This document shows, piece by piece, positions 51,292 to 62,063 of a stretch of 64,000 bases of DNA (the stretch's first letter is position 1; each line of letters begins with the position of its first letter). A program made the position numbers and the translations under genes. The notes beneath the pieces were generated by a model, which ran no database searches, was not told the origin of the DNA, and saw only the letters and a program-made list of their open reading frames with translations. Origin of the DNA: Sthenelais limicola (lineage: Eukaryota > Annelida > Polychaeta > Phyllodocida > Sigalionidae); the NCBI GenBank assembly GCA_942159475.1, contig OW804096.1, positions 109,528,194 to 109,592,193 of the forward strand, given 5' to 3'.

Positions 51292-51391
51292 CTTTCGGCA
51301 ACACACTGGATGAAGAAGATGTAGTTGGGGCAAATAAGTGTTTCAAGGCATACAGGTTACGATTGAGGGTGTTGACAACAATATAAAGCAC
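51292..51391 (-). CDS. internal coding exon, phase 0 to 1
   Basis: A minus-strand exon between acceptor cttctacaacaactacaccag and an ideal donor CCGAAAG|gtgagt. It reads 33 codons, VLYIVVNTLNRNLYALKHLF then a Ser/Thr-rich end (APTTSSSSSVLPK), and leaves in phase 1. It is open over its whole length with coding-like codons. No family recognised. It enters and leaves in the same phases as the exon 4 kb downstream at 47257, so the two cannot be consecutive exons but could be alternatives. Confidence 0.5.
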
Positions 51392-52800
51392 CTGGTGTAG
51401 TTGTTGTAGAAGTAACTTAATCCTTAGAATAAGAGTCTCTACGACCTCTGAAGATACTGAGTTCTAAGCAAGAAGTCGAGTAGAGGAGACTGGTTTCTCC
51501 TGGCAGACTTCCCTGCTGCCCTCGTGGGACGGTCTGACCACGTTGTATATTCCCTTCCTTCCTAGAGTATGGTGCCACCGTACTTTTATCTACGTGGAAG
51601 TGCCAAGCAACTTCTGTGCATTACGTTTCATACTACAGCCCAGATAACAAGGAGGCTTGAAGAGAAACTATCTGAGCTACCGTAGCTAAAACTTCTGGGT
51701 AGAGAAATATACTCAATGATAGAGGAAGGTCGACTGGGTGGTGCTTGGGTGCGTACACTATAAACCCCAGAGGCGAGTATCGTGGTTACTCTTGCTGGCT
51801 GCATCAAGTGGGTAGAGCTGAGCCAGCAGATGGGTCTAGTGTGTCTATATGGGGTGATAAGGAGTAGGGATGCTGGTAGGTGGAGGGGACCTAGAGGAAC
51901 CACATTCAGTTTGTGTAGGTACGAGGCGGGAGGGGATTGTATTCCCTGCCTTCCTGTCTCAGAGGGGTGGGGTATACCTTAGAAGTTAGAGAAAGAGGAA
52001 TGTTATAATACTTCTACGGGTATACTATGTAAACTATAACTGAAAAATACACATAATTATGTGTTCCCAAACACATGTATGTGCGTGTGTAAATATATTA
52101 TTGGGAAAATGAATCAGGTAACCACAGCTACCGCATAAAGGATCATGAATGTTTTAAATCTATACGAGTGAGCAACATCAATATCCAAAATTGTGTTTCT
52201 CGGGATGTTTTTTTCTGTTTTGTTTTGCAATAAGTATCCATTTTGTGTTCAATAATTACCAATTTAAAATAATTAGGATAGGAAATAGGAATACATGTAT
52301 TTGGAAATCGTCTTTTCCCAATTACGTTCACCTAAAACTTCGACATCGAGCCATGAGCATGGCTGGTGCAGTACCCTCCCCTGAATCACCCCCACCCGCA
52401 GCTTCCACAGGTGGTTCATTCATACAAAGTGCCCATTCAGCATCAGCGGGCGAACTCTTCCCTAGCTTTCTCTAGTGTATATCTTTCCCCGCCACCCTTT
52501 GCATCTGGTACATTTCACAACCCCACGCTAAAATAGTTCAGATGAGGATCTTGGCAATTTGACCCCGGAGAGACATTCATGAATTATGCCATTTCTTGGA
52601 GGCAGCAAATTTCTGCGGTATATGATAATATATGTCGTCGTGGTTTAAAAAAGATGCAATTTGGCGAAACCAAAGCATGTTTTGAAAGTATCCCTGATCA
52701 TGCAATTTCCAGGAAAAGTACAGCGTCTCATGCAAATTTGTGTGTGGAATATCAATTTGCTGTGATATAGGTTATTTTATAGTCGTGACAACACCTAGAA

Positions 52801-53053
52801 GTGGGTGTGCACCCCCCCCCCCCACCCCCCGCCCCTGCATCCTGCGTCCAGTTTAACTGAGGTGGGGGAGTCCCTGCGTCCAGCTTTTTTCTTTTTTTTT
52901 AAAACAACAAATATTTTTTTTTACCAGCCTGCATCTGTGTCCACTGTGTGTGTGGGGGGGGGGGGGGGGGGAGCTGCATCCTGCGTCCAGTATATAAAAA
53001 AAAACCCTGCATCCTGCGTCCATTTTAAGCTATTTTAAGGGGTGCACACCCAC
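52801..53053. mobile_element. 253-bp inverted-repeat element with G and C homopolymers
   Basis: Ends GTGGGTGTGCACCCC and GGGGTGCACACCCAC are perfect inverted repeats, flanked by a direct CTAGAA (52795-52800 and 53054-53059). The interior carries about five variants of ctgcatcctgcgtcca, a C run of 13 near the left end and a G run of about 20 near 52955-52971, plus T-rich blocks. It encodes nothing. The 6-bp duplication does not point to one superfamily. The G run could form a quadruplex. Confidence 0.8.
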
Positions 53054-54650
53054 CTAGAAATACCGTAAGCATATCATAAACTGGGTTTACATATGAAAAG
53101 CCTGACTATGTCACATGTATAGTCAGTGCTTTCTGACCCACACTATATAATTGACGCGACTATAAAGTATAATACTGGTATGGCATCTCACAGCAAAAGG
53201 CTGGAAGCGCACATGGCATAGGGTCTGTATCATGTCCTACTGCGAGGGTCAACAGTGTCAACAAGAGTAAGTACCATAATAGAGGTCCTTCGATGGAAGA
53301 CTATATACCCGGATAATATAGGGTGACATATTCGGTGGACCTACAGGCATAATGCTACCTTTGATTATAGACAACCTCATTGAAAACCTCTCGAGGATAA
53401 TGGATTAATTGTTTGATCTCTGCATATTAAGCATTATTTATAAATATAAATATATATAATTCAGCTACACTATGGCATATGCATTCCATTCGAGAACAGA
53501 ACAGTACATATTATATGTCATGTCAGCCCAAAATAGAACATATTTCTAGTCCAAAAAATGTCCTCCGAAATTATTCCCACGTCTGCGCCTTTCCCATGAT
53601 GATAAATATTGCATGTAATTTTTTGTGTTATTGCCTGAACTCTGCTTAAACCAGTTTTAAGTTCAGGCATTCATATAGCCTTCACTTCACGATAGACAAA
53701 ATACCTTATTTGGTATCGTGATGTGAAACGGTCCTTCATCTCGAGTCGTTGACATTCTTAACCAGAGTGATGAGCCTTTGAGTAACATGGACATGAAACA
53801 GCATTTCAAATCAGCATTAAATCAAAGACAAATGAGCAACGTTGTCCTGCTTTTTAACATTTAAATGCCCCGCACAATTAGGATTAAAACGCAATTGATA
53901 TGTGATGACTTTATCTCACCCCTTAACAATGAAACAATCTATTATTGAAATATTAAGAAGGGGACAAGATACCGTATGGCAACTGGCAATTCCAATTGGG
54001 AGGAGAATTTTAAGGTGTTTTGTCTAATACGAATGAAGCTTCACAATAGAATATCACATGCAAAATGGATAATGGTGGATAATTCTATCATCTAAACAGT
54101 ATTTGCTTTGATGCAGATAATATTATTGAAATATATGGTGGGATTGTCCAGACTCTAGTCAGTCAACCAGAATCAATAAAAACGTCCCGGGTTCTAGCAT
54201 AAGAGTTCTCTGGATCATGAACTACTGCCTGAGTGCAAGGACTGCTCTCTGCAATCAATAATTTATAAATTGTAAACAAGGGGAATCCCCACATGTGGTA
54301 CCTCCGTTTGATGTGTTGAGTGTCATTTTCCCCGCCGTTGTGAACAGTGTTGGTTGTGCAACTTCTATCTATTCTCCTCGGCATTGATGTATAAACAAAT
54401 AAATACGACATATTTAGTTAGATCATTCAATCAATCACTCTGAACAGCATTAAATCCACAGCATTGTTTTCAATTCTAGCCCATCCTATGTAATTATACA
54501 TTCCCTTCATATGTATGGGTCGAATTCCGCCAACTGGTAGACACTCTAAGAACCCTCAATCCTACAATTCTACAATATAATTGTATAGTAAATGATATGG
54601 GATCTTGCATGACTATGTGAAAAATAAATATAGAACAAAATCATTCCTTA
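53054..54650. other. intergenic or intronic, two weak exon candidates
   Basis: On the plus strand, 53184-53255 is open behind ctcacag and ends at AAGA|gtaagt. On the minus strand, 54261-54165 is open behind attattgattgcag and reads SSPCTQAVVHDPENSYARTR. Both are plausible but unproven. At 54542 cactctaagaaccc resembles one terminus of the element at 36985. Confidence 0.3.
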
Positions 54651-54891
54651 TATGGGTCAGATTTTCAGAAAATGTACAATTGGCCTTCCCCAAGTCTCTT
54701 AAATAACCCAGATTTCAGAAGAAAATGAAGTTGAAAATACAGTTAAAGCTAACCAAACAGATTGCTAGAATCAATGCAATGCCAAATATACCCGAATTTA
54801 CCTAGTATTGGCAAAATTACAGCTTGATTTAGCAGAATTTACTAAATGTGTACAGCTGCCAATTGTACATTTTCTGAAAATCTGACCCATA
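54651..54891. mobile_element. intact palindromic MITE with 34-bp perfect inverted repeats
   Basis: A 241-bp element whose first 34 bases, TATGGGTCAGATTTTCAGAA onward, are exactly complementary to its last 34. It is flanked by TTA on both sides (54648-54650 and 54892-54894), matching the TWA target duplications of PIF/Harbinger elements. A diverged same-length copy lies at 44128-44368. It encodes nothing. Confidence 0.85.
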
Positions 54892-56871
54892 TTATAAAGT
54901 TTGAGTCTACAAATTCCTTCCGGTGAATTAGGACAGGCTGAAATAGGTTTTTCATGGATCCTTCATTGTGCTTCTCTATATTTCCATGCTGATATGTCTG
55001 TAGTTTTTCTCTTTTTTTCCTAGATCTCACCACTTACATCTGTATGATGACGTGTCAAGTAAGTAATGTATAGGATTTTAGAGAGATCGAAATGATATGA
55101 AAATTAGGCCTACGAAAATTAGTCACCTGATCACTATCAATCTAAAGGGTCTCAAAGTAAAGCCTTCTGGTGATTGCCAGGTGGTATCATATCACTAAAA
55201 TCGCCGGAAGTCCCATCCCCTAGTATTTCACATTTGCCTTTTCTCCATTATAATCATTGGCGATAACCATACTGGGGATGTTTTCTATCCAGGTGTAGGG
55301 CATAACTCACCCATTTTAAATACATGATTTGAAGCCCCAAAGCGGTACTGTGATATTAATCTCATAGTGATCTGGTGAACCCGGAAGAAGCTCAGAGATG
55401 AGACACGTCATTCTCCACGGAAACTTTTACTCTCACACAACGAATTGTGTGGAGCAGTGGTGTCAGAGGATGCATATGGGGTCAATTAAAAAATCCAAGG
55501 CCATGATCAGCTATTCTCCACCCAACGGCTATGTAAACGTGCCCTCGGGTGAGGCTACAGGCAATGATAGGTAGTACTGCGAAATGGGGATTTGGTCCAT
55601 AGTCTCCCAAGTTTCCTTCCTGGGTCATTGCACTTCCCAACCCCGGGTATTTATTTCAAATAAATTTTACATACATGTATTGGTCTCCTTCTCTTTACAT
55701 ATTTTTGATCGCACCATTTATTAATCTTTTTACATTATTACCACCTTTATTTCTTCGTAATATTCTTGCTCTGCGCAAATATTCCTTTTCTTTCTACGAT
55801 AATTAATATTTTTCCTCTGAAGATACGAGCGAAACACAAACTCACAGACTGTCAAAGAAAGAGTCCCACTTTCTGAAATCCATTTAGAAAGTTATATTGA
55901 ATTTTTGCAATATATTCATTTCTGAGGCTAAATTTAGGTCCCTTTGCATTATTTTGTTCTCATAGAACAACTTTTCCTTCTATACGTAAAATCTCACGTT
56001 TAATAGAATGTAATTCAGCATTGTATGCCTATCTTCATTACCCTGTATATAGAATGATATACACTGCGTTCATGTCCCGATGTGAGCGCAACAATTTTTG
56101 TACATACAGCATTTTTACAGGGTTTTTTTCTGCAATTTCATCGATAGGCCCCTACTTAATATAATTAGTGCGTTCCAGCTTGCGTTTTGCACTTCCATCT
56201 ACACCTTTGTCTCAAGCATGTTCCCAGATTACCTTTTAGCAGCCAACCGACATACCCGACCCATTTTGCATTTATATCCACCTCTACTCTATATGTAGGG
56301 AGAGTTTATCACTGTCTATTGTTTGCTTTTATTTTTACATTTTACTATGCTTCTAGTACTGTTAACCTGCGAAAATATGTCATGGTAATTATTAATACCA
56401 CAACGCGGTACAGCGGTGGAACATATATATTCTCATTTTTCATTTTCTTTATTATTGTCATTATTATTTAGCCTTTCGATCTATGCAAAGCTAAAACCTG
56501 TTGCACCAAGTAAAGTGTAAAGTATAGGAAGTATATATCTTATACTACTTTGAAAGCAGCTAGTCGTATGCACTATTATTAACTTCATTAAATCTCATGT
56601 GAACATAAGATGTACATCTTATGACATAGTGTCATTAAAAATCCGTGTAGCCATAGGATCCCTCTGATCTATTTACCATCTCCTCCTTTATTTACTTGGT
56701 TTTATTTCATTCCATTTCATCATATTTTATCTGCTCAGTCCAGAAAGCATACCGCTGGATTGGGTTGTGTTGGGATCTGACTTTTAGGCTAGTTGCTTGT
56801 ATAAATAAAGAAAAACAGTTGCCGACGAGGTCCCGTCCACGCACCCTACCACCTCCACCCCACCCCCACCC
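54892..56871. other. no gene recognised
   Basis: AT-rich, with a T-rich plus-strand block around 55690-56470. Short ORFs there (for example 56187-56471) are low-complexity. Confidence 0.4.
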
Positions 56872-56924
56872 CTAGCGCTGCTCAGTGCGTAGGCACTGAG
56901 CAGCGGCCTATGCAGTGGCGCTAG
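56872..56924. repeat. CpG-rich cruciform (13-bp perfect stem inside an outer inverted repeat)
   Basis: cgctgctcagtgc at 56876-56888 pairs perfectly with 56893-56905 across a 4-base loop. An outer pair, CTAGCGC at 56872 and GCGCTAG ending at 56924, encloses it. It lies in a CpG-dense block (about 56820-57010) that stands out from the AT-rich surroundings and could be promoter-associated. Confidence 0.75.
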
Positions 56925-56976
56925 CGGCGGTATTGGGAGACACCATTTTCGGCGCTTGTTGATATATTTCGCGGCA

Positions 56977-57069
56977 ATGGCCGTCCATTCGAATCTTCCC
57001 GACGGGATCTTTCGAGCTATACCTGACCCTAGCGTTGTATATAGACAATATTGTTCCAGTAATCACTAG
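56977..57069 (+). CDS. small Kozak-started ORF in CpG-dense block
   Basis: The ATG at 56977 has context GCAATGG and opens 30 codons with strongly coding-like use, MAVHSNLPDGIFRAIPDPSV and then VYRQYCSSNH, to TAG. It may be the first coding exon of the plus-strand gene whose later exon is at 57883, with a donor I cannot place, or a short peptide or upstream ORF. It has no signal peptide. Confidence 0.35.
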   Translation: MAVHSNLPDGIFRAIPDPSVVYRQYCSSNH

Positions 57070-57299
57070 CTAATATCGTTGCTTACTAATATACGGTAGT
57101 TCTCACACCTGACACAAAGCTGAATGAGCATTTATTTCGTTGGCAGAGACAGCAGCAATTCCCTTTTCTTCTACTATGTACGTAGGACCGTGATAACGGG
57201 TACGACTGTTCCAATTTTAGAGAGTAGCCGGTGGCGGCTTTTTTCAAAAGCGGTAGTCGCGGGAGAGTCCAGTACAAGACTCACGTACTCAAAATTAAA

Positions 57300-57456
57300 G
57301 GTAACTGTCAATCAAAAAAGAAAAGAGAGGGTAACTGTCGGCAGAAATGGAATATTACTTTTCATCAGACATGTAAACCTATTTGTCCTTTTCATGATTA
57401 TGTAACTACGAGCAGTTTGACAAATAAAAGATTTTCTTATCTTATCTTATCTTATC
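57300..57456 (+). mobile_element. retrotransposon-like 3' tail with (TTATC)n
   Basis: caaataaaagattttcttat is followed by repeats of cttat (57435-57456). An AATAAA-like signal followed by a short tandem tail is the usual end of LINE- or SINE-type retroposons. The body upstream was not recognised, so the left limit is a guess. Confidence 0.35.
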
Positions 57457-57882
57457 CTTGTGAAGTTTTTAGCTACACATGCGTAGAAAAGTTCTTTCAC
57501 TCAATAGATCACACAACACGTCGATCAAGAGTTCTTTTCTGATCAATGTGTCATTTTTCACAATTGTCAGTTTTAGCTCGTTTGATTGGGAATCCGTGTG
57601 TCTTTATGTGACTATTTGCAATACTTTGCGATCTCTTCTGGAACTGTCTGTAATCCTAAAAAAAGGTATGTGAGTCTCAGGTCATGTATGTACTTGATTC
57701 TATACACAGGTTAATGATAAATATTACATGTACTTTTAATATGTAGTAGCGAAAAGAATACAGTGCTCAATTCCTTCCCATCTTTTATTTATTCAACAGA
57801 GTATGTATCGTTAGGGCCTCTATTTAACATTCGTTGCATGAAAATTTATTTATCATAATTCTTTTTTTTTCAACCTCTCTAG

Positions 57883-58025
57883 CCGCTGTAAAAGTTATGC
57901 TCGCCAAGATGTCTAACCCAAGGAAGAAGAACCCAGACTTCTGGCATTATGCAGGGTGCCTGGACGAGGAGGCGAGTGGCATAATTAATTATGCATGCAT
58001 AAAACAAACCATGCTCTTTACGTAA
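57883..58025 (+). CDS. terminal coding exon of an unrecognised gene
   Basis: One of the strongest acceptors in the window (cttttttttttcaacctctctag) is followed by a phase-1 frame of 46 codons to TAA. It starts AVKVMLAKMSNPRKKNPDFW, continues HYAGCLDEEASG and ends with a more AT-rich tail (IINYACIKQTMLFT). The first 32 codons have excellent coding bias. The basic patch followed by an aromatic and acidic segment looks like a folded intracellular domain, but I do not know the family. The AT-rich end might lie beyond a missed donor. The upstream exon is not certain; the ORF at 56977 is a candidate. Confidence 0.6.
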
Positions 58026-58420
58026 CATTACACTGTAGCTTATGTATTTCTCATAAATTTTAATTATTAATTTTTCCATTAATTTTAATTGCGTAATTAT
58101 TACTCAAGGTTACGCAGCTACATGACTGCATTAAAAACCATGTTTTTTAAAATTATGATTATTATTTTTTATTACGTAATCAATTAAAACAGGATTACGC
58201 AATCTTATGTAACTTCTTTAATAAGTTTGTATGATCATTGTAAGGCTCGTGCAGGTAGAAATATCAATTTAGCATTTCAAACTTCCATGTATTATTATGT
58301 AACTTTATATAACTTCAATGCAACTTATGCAACAATTATGCATTTTAATTAATATCTAGTTGTCGGAGCGACTTATAGTAATTGGGGGATAATATGTTAT
58401 AATCTATTGTAACATATGCC
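58026..58420. other. AT-rich block rich in attacgtaat and taatta palindromes
   Basis: Repeated near-palindromic words (tgcgtaattatt, attacgtaat, gattacgcaatc, taattatgcatgcat) crowd about 390 bp. No terminal repeats or duplications could be defined, so it is not called an element. Confidence 0.4.
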
Positions 58421-58499
58421 CTCTTTAGATAGAATTTTTATTTTTCTATACCTCCTGCCTGCACGCAGACCAAAGGTGAACTGATTAACGAAGGTCTGT

Positions 58500-58534
58500 G
58501 ATTGGATTGGAGTCCAGCTTACTCCAATCCAATC
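58500..58534. repeat. perfect 14-bp hairpin
   Basis: GATTGGATTGGAGT, loop ccagctt, then the exact complement. It holds paired ATTGG boxes and their CCAAT complements, a possible NF-Y-type arrangement. Confidence 0.7.
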
Positions 58535-58890
58535 AGGGAGAGGCACCTCACTGTGGAGCCTGCCTCTCTCGGCATATAGGGCCTATCTCTAAGCCCCAGA
58601 CCTTCACTTACCATCTGATATGAATACCAGCTGTATTCCTGCTATATTACCATCTAACCGAATAAATATATCTTCAACATCATAGATATTTCTTCATCTC
58701 CTGAATAGTGTTACACCATGTATAACAGTGTCTCCGCCACCATCCCGACAGGGTGAAGCCTATTAGTAAGCATCAGCCGAGATTTCTAAATAATGCCCTA
58801 TTTCCCATTTCCCCAGCATCAAGACCTACTTTATTCTCCCTATTAGACTGTATGAAGGAGATTTCACCAAAGTTTTTAAGCTCTTACTAG

Positions 58891-59229
58891 TACAATAACT
58901 GCACACAAGACCGCACGCAGTACTATGTATACCAGGAATGTGTATCCTTCACGGCCATCACTCTCGTACATTGGAAGACACTCGGCCGTACTCGTGTAAG
59001 TTCGGGTGAACTCGGAGTAATGGTTTCTAACTCTCTCACCAGTAGCGCCACCAGTAACACCGCCATAGAGCATATAATGTGGGATACCATTGCCTACATA
59101 GGCGATGGTTTGCACATGAATTTAACACTAAAACAAAGCGATTTTAATGCGACTGGCCATGGGAGGAGGGAGGGACAGCATCAGGAGGGTGGTGGGCAGT
59201 CTAAATCTACAAAAAGAATCCATATTTAT
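58891..59229 (+). CDS. candidate 113-codon internal exon, family unknown
   Basis: A strong acceptor (gtttttaagctcttactag) and a full-consensus intron start (TTTAT|gtaagt) bracket 339 nt, exactly 113 codons open in phase 0 at both ends. First-position purines and third-position pyrimidines dominate. It starts YNNCTQDRTQYYVYQECVSF, has a Ser/Thr-rich middle (SNSLTSSATSNTAIEH), an N-glycosylation-like end (MNLTLKQSDFNATG) and a Gly/Gln-rich tail. It looks extracellular. A decayed copy follows at 59587-59938, with a 14-base insertion and stop in frame and its donor mutated to gaaagt. An older inverted copy is at 43586-43800. The minus strand is open too (79 codons), so strand choice rests on splice sites and codon pattern. 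Confidence 0.5.
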
Positions 59230-59305
59230 GTAAGTAAATAGCCCAAGACTTCCCCTCATTCCCATCAAATTGTGACGACACTCTGGTGCCACATACCTCT
59301 GGATG
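58957..59305. repeat. segmental duplication, unit 1
   Basis: Runs from catcactctc to cctctggatg. Homologous to 59587-59938 at about 85% by eye over most of its length. It contains most of the candidate exon 58891-59229. Confidence 0.85.
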
Positions 59306-59586
59306 GTCGGCGCCTGTGGCATATATTAAGAGCATGCATATCACACAATCTTTCAGACACGCCCCGTTCACCCGTGGACTATTTACTGTCTAGAAATTCT
59401 GTCCCGATCGCATAAATACCCATGATTTCACATTCCACAGGAGAAAAGACCTACAGATTTTGCATTCTTATCCTGTTTCCTAGCCAAAATGTCAGGGTCA
59501 ATAGTCAAAAATGTACTTAAACTGCACCTACCCCCACTTTCCAAGGCATATATATCTGAACTTCCGAAGCCATGCTGTTGCATACT

Positions 59587-59938
59587 CATCACTCTCACAT
59601 GCTCAGCATGACTCCTGTAAGTTTGGGTAAACTCGGAGAAATGGTTTCTCACTCTCTCTCCAGTAGCGCCACCAGTAGCACCACCAGTGCAGCACCACCA
59701 TAGAGCTTATAATGTGTGAAACCATTGCCTATATCGCCGATGGTTTAACACTAAAACGAAATGATTTTAATGCGACTGGCCACGGGAGGAGGGAGGGACA
59801 GCTTGGAGGATGGTGGGCGGAATGGTGGGCAATGTCAACCTACAAAAACAATCCATATTTATGAAAGTAAATAGCCCAAGACTTCCCCTCATTCTCATCA
59901 AATTGTGACAATACTCTGATGCCACATACCTCTGGATG
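59587..59938. pseudogene. segmental duplication, unit 2 (decayed exon copy)
   Basis: Tandem copy of unit 1, starting 630 bp downstream. Relative to the frame of unit 1 it has an insertion in the gtagcgccaccag region that shifts the frame, an early TAG and a lost donor (catatttatgaaagt). It also extends the gcaccaccag microsatellite-like run. Confidence 0.75.
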
Positions 59939-60080
59939 TGTAGACTTGTTCGGAAGTGACAAGTCTCTCAACACTTTTTGGTTGATAGAATTGGGACTTA
60001 TCACTCTGGGTTTGACGGTGTAGATCTATCTAGTTTTGAGTCTTGAGTCTGTCTCTATCGATATGCCCTCAGAACTGTGA

Positions 60081-60545
60081 CAAACAGAGTCCATCCAGGC
60101 ACATATTGGCGGATATTATGATATATTGCTACCAGAGGGACAACAGACGCGACCTGAGCAGAGATGGGCCCAATGGTGTCCCCGGGGAACTAGGGAGAGG
60201 TTGGCCGTGCTTCAGCAGGTCATTGTGTACAGGTCATTGCAAGGACGGCGTCGTCAGAAAGTAGCATGGAAGCCTTCCCTGGAATTTAATATATGGAATG
60301 GAGAGATGACTAAACATATTAGCCTGACTAGTTATACATATAATGGCATGAAGTGTAGGCCTATGCACATACAAGCAGTCCGTGTAAATGCACTGAAAAT
60401 CCATGACCATGTACCAATAAAATTATCATTTGCATGGTATTTGAATCAAGAGCACCAATACTATAACTATAAAAGAAAAGCTGCAAAATGTAATAATGAC
60501 ATGTTTAGCACCGTAGGGGCCAAGAAGGCAGGATATACTGAATAA
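60081..60545 (+). CDS. candidate terminal exon, 154 codons, family unknown
   Basis: The plus-strand frame is open from TGA at 60078 to TAA at 60545, the longest stop-free coding-like run in the window. It reads QTESIQAHIGGYYDILLPEG early, a basic middle (YRSLQGRRRQKVAWKPSLEF) and a C terminus KCNNDMFSTVGAKKAGYTE. There is no good initiator ATG; an acceptor such as ctgtgacaaacag (60085) is plausible. The 5' half is GC-richer than the 3' half. AATAAA occurs right at the stop and again 20 bp later beside an A-rich stretch, fitting a transcript end or a retroposed copy. The last 25 codons recur in broken form at 62918-63016. Confidence 0.45.
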   Translation, partial: QTESIQAHIGGYYDILLPEGQQTRPEQRWAQWCPRGTRERLAVLQQVIVYRSLQGRRRQKVAWKPSLEFNIWNGEMTKHISLTSYTYNGMKCRPMHIQAVRVNALKIHDHVPIKLSFAWYLNQEHQYYNYKRKAAKCNNDMFSTVGAKKAGYTE

Positions 60546-62022
60546 ACTTGATTTGCAAAAATAAACAAAAAAAGACTATAACCAGGATCCTATATGTGAA
60601 TAAATAAACAAAGTAAAAAAATAACACTCATGGATGGTTACGATCCGGGTTTATATAACGGCATGAATCTTGCATAAATTATACGGATCTCTATCGCAAT
60701 CCTGGCAGTAGGGGAAAACTTACCCTCATAATGGAATAGAATTAGGTTCGGACAAAATACTGCAACACCAAAAGAATTCACAACATTGGTATCAGAAGTG
60801 GTCATGTTTCACGATATGCTATTCGTATCGGTTGAGATTATTTCAATTCACTGATTATGAATTGTTAATCAGTGATTCATTCTTATACATGGACAAGAAC
60901 ATGTGTTTTTCTAATCTTATTTTAAATTATGGTGTATAAAAAGATTGTTTGCCAGTAAGCTATGCTAGATGTTTACAATCGTGGAAGATGTGTTATAGTT
61001 GTGAAAACAATAGAGTAGCCTTTGGTTTCCATGGCATCAAAGATCAGGCGATTATAATGAGACGATCATTTTTCTTTCATCGAATTATATCTGTATCGGT
61101 TGAATTTCTATTAACCATTTTGTTGTATTGTGAGACACTATGTGCAGAATACTACTAATTAATTTCGTATTCAAAGCATTAGTGCCAGCGGTCACGCACA
61201 GGTTTCTCAGCCATGCCTAGGTTGCTAAGTCACTGAAGCGACGGGCAACAAACATGTCTATTCACATGTCAAGAATCCTGAGACCGTAGATTTTAGAACC
61301 TCAATATATATATGCGTCCTAGTTGCCTATCCTCCCTAAACAAACCAGGAGACAGCCAGTCCACCAGAAATGTTTGTGCTAGAAGATGGGGATGATTGTG
61401 ACCAATATCGAGCATACAGTTTTCAAATGTATTTAATAGCAGGCTTCTTTTCTTTGTTGGCACACATGAATAATGGCCGTGGAACGTGCAACTGTATTGT
61501 CCGAAAGGATTTTTTTAAACCACAAGGGGTTGGGGGCGGAGCGGTGTTAGAGAGAAATAGGCTGGCTGAAATTAGAAGGAGGTAATTAAAAAGATTATGC
61601 ACGACAGCTTAATATTTCACCCTCTATTCCATACAATTACTCTATTGGTTCCTTTAATATTGAGCTGATTGAAACGTTCCTCATCGCTGATTTGCCTCCT
61701 CTAAAATGAACCATAAACACGTTAAATTATCAATTATTGTAGATGTTTGAGACATTAAATAATAACATAAGCAAAATTATTTTTAGTGAATCGCTACTTC
61801 AACAATTTAAAAAAAAGTCACTTCTCAAAGGAATGAGTTCAGTCCAAACGTTCACATGGTGCATGTTTCTCGTATGTCTGTTGACAGTATGCTTCGCTTC
61901 AAGATCAGTTCCAGCGTGAAAACGCTGAGTAGTCGCAATCTTGTAATAGCTTATATTACTAAAACCAAAGTTACACCCACCTAAAGTGAACATGACATCA
62001 AACTTAGGAATACGGTACATAC

Positions 62023-62063
62023 CTCTTCGCATAAGTGTTAACGTCCATGCCGGGGCGTCTCCA
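62023..62063 (-). CDS. small internal exon, phase 0 to 2
   Basis: A 41-nt minus-strand exon with an excellent acceptor (catattagttttctctcag) and a good donor (GAAGAG|gtatgt). It reads WRRPGMDVNTYAK with coding-like codons. A competing reading ignores the donor and continues in another frame for about 87 codons to a stop at 61799 (reading RIPKFDVMFTLGGCNFGFSN among others), which would make it a terminal exon. Both readings share the acceptor, which is the firm part. Confidence 0.45.

Noticed and set aside
52805..53038. 77-codon ORF with poly-Pro and poly-Gly
   Set aside because: Translation of C and G homopolymers and the repeated 16-mer inside the 253-bp element.
54520..54560. tRNA-like string gggtcgaattccgcc
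   Set aside because: Resembles a B box only loosely; no A box or foldable cloverleaf around it.
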